This document shows, in pieces, positions 28,674-32,122 of a stretch of DNA of 32,122 bases; position 1 is the stretch's first letter; the number at the start of each line of letters is the position of its first letter. The stretch is taken from assembly GCA_003217835.1 (NCBI GenBank), contig QHMQ01000106.1, positions 1-32,122 of the forward strand, written 5' to 3'. The position numbers and the translations under genes are program-made. Under the pieces are notes generated by a model. That model did no database searches and had not been told where the DNA came from. It saw nothing but the letters and a program-made list of their open reading frames with translations. This DNA comes from Verrucomicrobiota bacterium (GTDB taxonomy: Bacteria > Verrucomicrobiota > Verrucomicrobiia > Chthoniobacterales > UBA10450).

Positions 28674-29437
28674 GCCTGACTCGTGCCCCAGCGGCGATGG
28701 AGAAATTTTTCTATCGGAGAAAAGAAGATTTTGTCCGCAAGCAAACCGATAACAACGATCACAAGCATGATGGCAATGACTTGGTCCATCGCGCTCAATT
28801 CCCGTCCGTAATGCAGAAGCTGGCCAAGGCCGAAACCGGTAAGGATCGTCACAAAGATTTCCGCGGCCATCAGCGAGCGCCAGGCGAAGGCCCAACCTTG
28901 TTTCATGCCGCTGACGATGAATGGCAGCGACGCCGGCAGGATGACTTTCAACCAGATGTGCAGGCGCTTCGAACCCATCGTAAGCGCCGCGCGGCGATAG
29001 ATTGGCGGAACATTTCGCACACCAGTTTCGGTGGCGATAATGACCGACCAGAGAGTTCCCATCACCACCACGAACAACATCGCCGCCTCGGTTTGCCCGA
29101 ACCAAAGCAACGCGAGCGGAACCCAACAAACGCTCGGCAAGGTTTGTAATCCCAGCGCCGTCGTTCCGAGCGTATCACGCAATAAATTCCAGCGAGCGAT
29201 CAGAAGTCCGAGCGGCAAACCGACAACGATTCCGATGAAATATCCGATTAAAAGGCGACGCATCGTGATCACTGTTGCGTGGCCGAGTGTCCCATCCTCA
29301 ATCGCGCCCTTGAGATAGTTTGCTACCTGGAGCGGGGACGGCAGCAATACCGACGACCAGATCTTTGCGCGAAAAAACGCTTGCCACAGGAAGAGAAGCA
29401 CAACGAAAAAAAGGACAGCGGAAAGAAATCTTTTCAT
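28670..29437 (-). CDS. ABC transporter permease, nitrate/sulfonate/taurine type
   Basis: Polytopic; GIVVGLPLGLLIARW, VPLALLWFGQTEAAMLFVVVMGTLW (EAA-like region); ATGA overlap with upstream ATPase. Confidence 0.92.
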   Translation of the reverse strand: MKRFLSAVLFFVVLLFLWQAFFRAKIWSSVLLPSPLQVANYLKGAIEDGTLGHATVITMRRLLIGYFIGIVVGLPLGLLIARWNLLRDTLGTTALGLQTLPSVCWVPLALLWFGQTEAAMLFVVVMGTLWSVIIATETGVRNVPPIYRRAALTMGSKRLHIWLKVILPASLPFIVSGMKQGWAFAWRSLMAAEIFVTILTGFGLGQLLHYGRELSAMDQVIAIMLVIVVIGLLADKIFFSPIEKFLHRRWGTSQA

Positions 29438-30267
29438 CTGCCGTCCTCGCGTCGCTCCTCGCTAAACTTTCTTAGCGAACGGATGATTTTCGTCGCGTAA
29501 CCGGCGAGATCGACACTATTGATATCGCGCGGTCGCGGCAGATCTACCGCAAATTCCTCTTGGATGCGCCCGGGATGTGGGGAAAAAAGCAGCACGCGCT
29601 CGCCCAGGCAGGCAGCCTCGCGAACATTGTGGGTAACAAAGACGATCGTCTTTTTGCGCTCTTCCCAAATTCTCTGAAGGTCGCCGTAGAGTTGTTCCCG
29701 CGTCAACGCATCCAGCGCCGCGAATGGTTCATCCATGAGCAATACACGCGGATTTGGCGCGAGAGCCCGCGCGAGGGCGACACGTTGCTTCATGCCGCCG
29801 GATAATTCATGAATATTCGCTCGCTCGAAACGCGTGAGCCCGACCAGTTCGAGATAATATTTGGCGACATCCCGGCGATCTTTGTTCGTCAGATTGGGCT
29901 TCAGCTTCAAACCGAAAAGCACGTTGCCGAAAACATCCAGCCACGGAAAAAGCGCTGGTTCTTGGAACATCACCAGGCGATCTCGTCCCGGGCTGGTTAT
30001 CGGCTTTCCATCGGCGAGCACATTTCCGCTGTCCGGCTTTTCCAATCCAGCAATGATGTTCAGCAATGTCGTTTTCCCGCAGCCGCTCGCGCCGACGAGG
30101 CAGACAAACTCACCTTCGTCTACTTGCAAACTCACATGGTCGAGCGCCAGGACAGTGCCTGACGCGCTTTGAAAGCTTTTCGACACGTTGTCGATTGCGA
30201 GCTTCGAGGGCGCGATTACCTTGAGCTCCTGGCTCGCTGAGGAACTGCGGGCGGCTAGACGACGCAT
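29434..30267 (-). CDS. ABC transporter ATP-binding protein, nitrate/sulfonate/taurine type
   Basis: Walker A GASGCGKTTLLN, signature LSGGMKQRVALARALA, Walker B VLLMDEPFAALD. Confidence 0.95.
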   Translation of the reverse strand: MRRLAARSSSASQELKVIAPSKLAIDNVSKSFQSASGTVLALDHVSLQVDEGEFVCLVGASGCGKTTLLNIIAGLEKPDSGNVLADGKPITSPGRDRLVMFQEPALFPWLDVFGNVLFGLKLKPNLTNKDRRDVAKYYLELVGLTRFERANIHELSGGMKQRVALARALAPNPRVLLMDEPFAALDALTREQLYGDLQRIWEERKKTIVFVTHNVREAACLGERVLLFSPHPGRIQEEFAVDLPRPRDINSVDLAGYATKIIRSLRKFSEERREDGR

Positions 30268-31235
30268 TAGGGATTTTCAATCAGCTTGGAGGTGTCGGTC
30301 GAGCCTTTTAAAAAACCGGCGTCTTTTCCGTCCTGCACGGCCTTCGCAACCAGTTCGGGGGACACATCCGTCGTGAACTTGATGCGCTTCCAAGCCTGCG
30401 CGACCGCCTCTGGTGCAAAGTCAGCCTTTGTCTCCTCTTTCAATTCAGTGATCAATAGCTTCTGCGCTTCATCCGGGTGAGCTTGGATCCAATCGGTCAG
30501 CTCTTTGTTCGCCGCGACAATTTTCTTGGCCAAATCGCGATGAGCGTTGAAAAACTTTACGCTGCATGCAAGCCACGTTGTGATGATATCTTTGTCCTCG
30601 AGAAATACCTTCGCCTTCGCTTCGCGCTCGAGACGCGTGACCCATGGCTCAACCGTCCAGACGGCGTCCACGCCGCCGCTTTGAAACAGACCGAGTTGAT
30701 CCGGATTGGCAGTTGGGATCACCATCACATCGCCACCCATTTGCGTGACCTTGAACCCTTGCGCCTTCAACCACGCTCGACAGGAAATATCCTGCGTGTT
30801 GCCGAGTTGCGGTGTGGCAATTTTTTTTCCGCGAAAATCCGCCGCTGTCTTGATCGGGCCATCCGGTTTGACGACGAGTGCTGCGCCAGCGTTCGCTGCG
30901 CCCGCGAGGATTCGGATTTCTTCGCCGTTGGATTTAAAGTGGGCATTGAGCGCGGGCCCTTGTCCGACGTAAGTCAGGTCGAGCGAACCGGCGAAGATCG
31001 CCTCCATCGCAGAAGGTCCCGCATTGTAAGTGAACCATTGGATCTCGACATTTGGGCCGAGCCGCTTTTCAAACCAGCCTTTGCCCTGGCGTGTGAGGGC
31101 GTGCGTAATTACACCCTGGGCATGAGTAATGTTCGGGAAATGCCCGAAACGAATCACCGTTTTTTCTTCTGCGCCGGCGGCTTGCAGGAAAAGGGCAAGC
31201 GTTCCGATAACCGCTATTAATGTTTTTGTCTTCAT
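30267..31235 (-). CDS. ABC transporter substrate-binding protein (SsuA/NrtA-like)
   Basis: Signal peptide; VIRFGHFPNITHAQGVI...NAGPSAMEAIFAGSLDLTYVGQGPALNA...GKKIATPQLGNTQDISCRAWL. Confidence 0.92.
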   Translation of the reverse strand: MKTKTLIAVIGTLALFLQAAGAEEKTVIRFGHFPNITHAQGVITHALTRQGKGWFEKRLGPNVEIQWFTYNAGPSAMEAIFAGSLDLTYVGQGPALNAHFKSNGEEIRILAGAANAGAALVVKPDGPIKTAADFRGKKIATPQLGNTQDISCRAWLKAQGFKVTQMGGDVMVIPTANPDQLGLFQSGGVDAVWTVEPWVTRLEREAKAKVFLEDKDIITTWLACSVKFFNAHRDLAKKIVAANKELTDWIQAHPDEAQKLLITELKEETKADFAPEAVAQAWKRIKFTTDVSPELVAKAVQDGKDAGFLKGSTDTSKLIENP

Positions 31236-31338
31236 AGTTTTGTTTTCAATAGAAGAATGTCGTCATGAGATAAGCGAAGTGAGCATCGTCGCCCCGACCA
31301 GCCTCGCTGAGATACGAGCGCGCTTTAATTCGTTCGAA

Positions 31339-32122
31339 CTAAAACATCACTTGGATGCGCCCGATGACTTCATCGAATTGATCCTCGCCAAACTGAGGAT
31401 TCGCTTCCCGGAAATCAGACCAGGTATGAATGTAGTTGACCATCAGCTTGAGATCGTCGCCATGGATGTAGTAGTTCAGGCCGCCAGTGATCGAGTGAAT
31501 ACCGTCGTTGCCCTTTTGCCCTGGATTTAAATCCTCCCATCTGACTGCAGCTTGAAGCTTCTTTGGGATCAGGAAATAGGCTGCCGTTATATAGTATCCG
31601 CTTGTTGTGAAGTCGGCGAACCCTGGAGGCACCCCGTTCACGGTGCGACCGTTTACTTTTTCTTGAAAGTATTCACCGATTAAATCGAACGGTCCCAGGT
31701 TGAAGCAGGCGTCCACGCTCCACGCCGTTCTTTCGTCCGCACCCGGCAGGACGAACGGCGAGAGGGACCCGTCAGCGTTGACTAATAGGTTCAATGATTG
31801 TGAGATATTTGTTCCCTTGTCATCGCGACTGTTGAGCACGTCACCGCCAAGCTTCAGACTGGAATCCTGACCAAAGATTTTGCCTTTGAACGGCATCAAC
31901 TCCAGGCGGCCGACATACATGAAGTTATTGTTGTCGTTAACGGTGGTGTTGCGTCCGTTCCCATTGAAGATGCCAGCGTAATAGGTCAACAAATCCTTCC
32001 CATCAGGCCAAATGTTCGTGAACGGCTTGCCCCAGACTTGCACGCCGATCTGCCGCTCCGGCGTGATCGCCCCAGTCGGCAAACTGCGCTCGATTATGAT
32101 CAGGGTAGTGTCGGGCGTAATC
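31339..32122 (-). CDS. Phosphate-selective porin O/P-like outer membrane protein, N-terminus beyond the window edge
   Basis: Frame stays open to the window end (IERSLPTGAITPERQIGVQVWGKPF...); beta-strand pattern; terminal IGRIQVMF with C-terminal Phe. Confidence 0.85.
   Translation of the reverse strand, partial: ITPDTTLIIIERSLPTGAITPERQIGVQVWGKPFTNIWPDGKDLLTYYAGIFNGNGRNTTVNDNNNFMYVGRLELMPFKGKIFGQDSSLKLGGDVLNSRDDKGTNISQSLNLLVNADGSLSPFVLPGADERTAWSVDACFNLGPFDLIGEYFQEKVNGRTVNGVPPGFADFTTSGYYITAAYFLIPKKLQAAVRWEDLNPGQKGNDGIHSITGGLNYYIHGDDLKLMVNYIHTWSDFREANPQFGEDQFDEVIGRIQVMF

Noticed and set aside
30477-31220. Plus 247-aa ORF opposite the substrate-binding protein
   Set aside because: Antisense shadow ORF; the minus strand has strong SsuA/NrtA-like features.

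Overview
The window is a gene-dense bacterial chromosome segment. Gene content and intergenic repeat style suggest a Verrucomicrobia-like bacterium, which is inference only. Most of it is housekeeping. In order it holds: tgt, yajC, fused secDF and rpsU; a tetrapyrrole block on the minus strand (CcsA/HemX-like gene, hemA, hemC, fused cobA/hemD); apt; queF-queC; an NlpC/P60 protein with a low-complexity linker; an M20 peptidase; an APC permease; smc; pyruvate dehydrogenase-type E1a-E1b-E2; a sulfotransferase-like gene; a YfhO-like membrane protein; an MBL-fold hydrolase; a DUF1460-type protein; HPr coupled to an SsuABC/NrtABC-like transporter; and the C-terminal part of an OprO/OprP-type porin. 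I found no CRISPR array, rRNA, tRNA, phage, transposase or recognisable defence system. Two signals stand out. (1) Four genes (a small membrane protein, smc, the sulfotransferase-like gene with two breaks, and the YfhO-like gene) are interrupted by five frameshifts. All five are restored by adding one base, usually in a short homopolymer. This points to consensus deletion errors or real decay, with programmed frameshifting much less likely. (2) Small dispersed or palindromic repeats sit inside genes in frame (tgt, smc, probably queF and the hemX-like gene) or exactly at stop codons (tgt, cobA/hemD, hemA, smc). I do not see a convincing undescribed multi-gene system.
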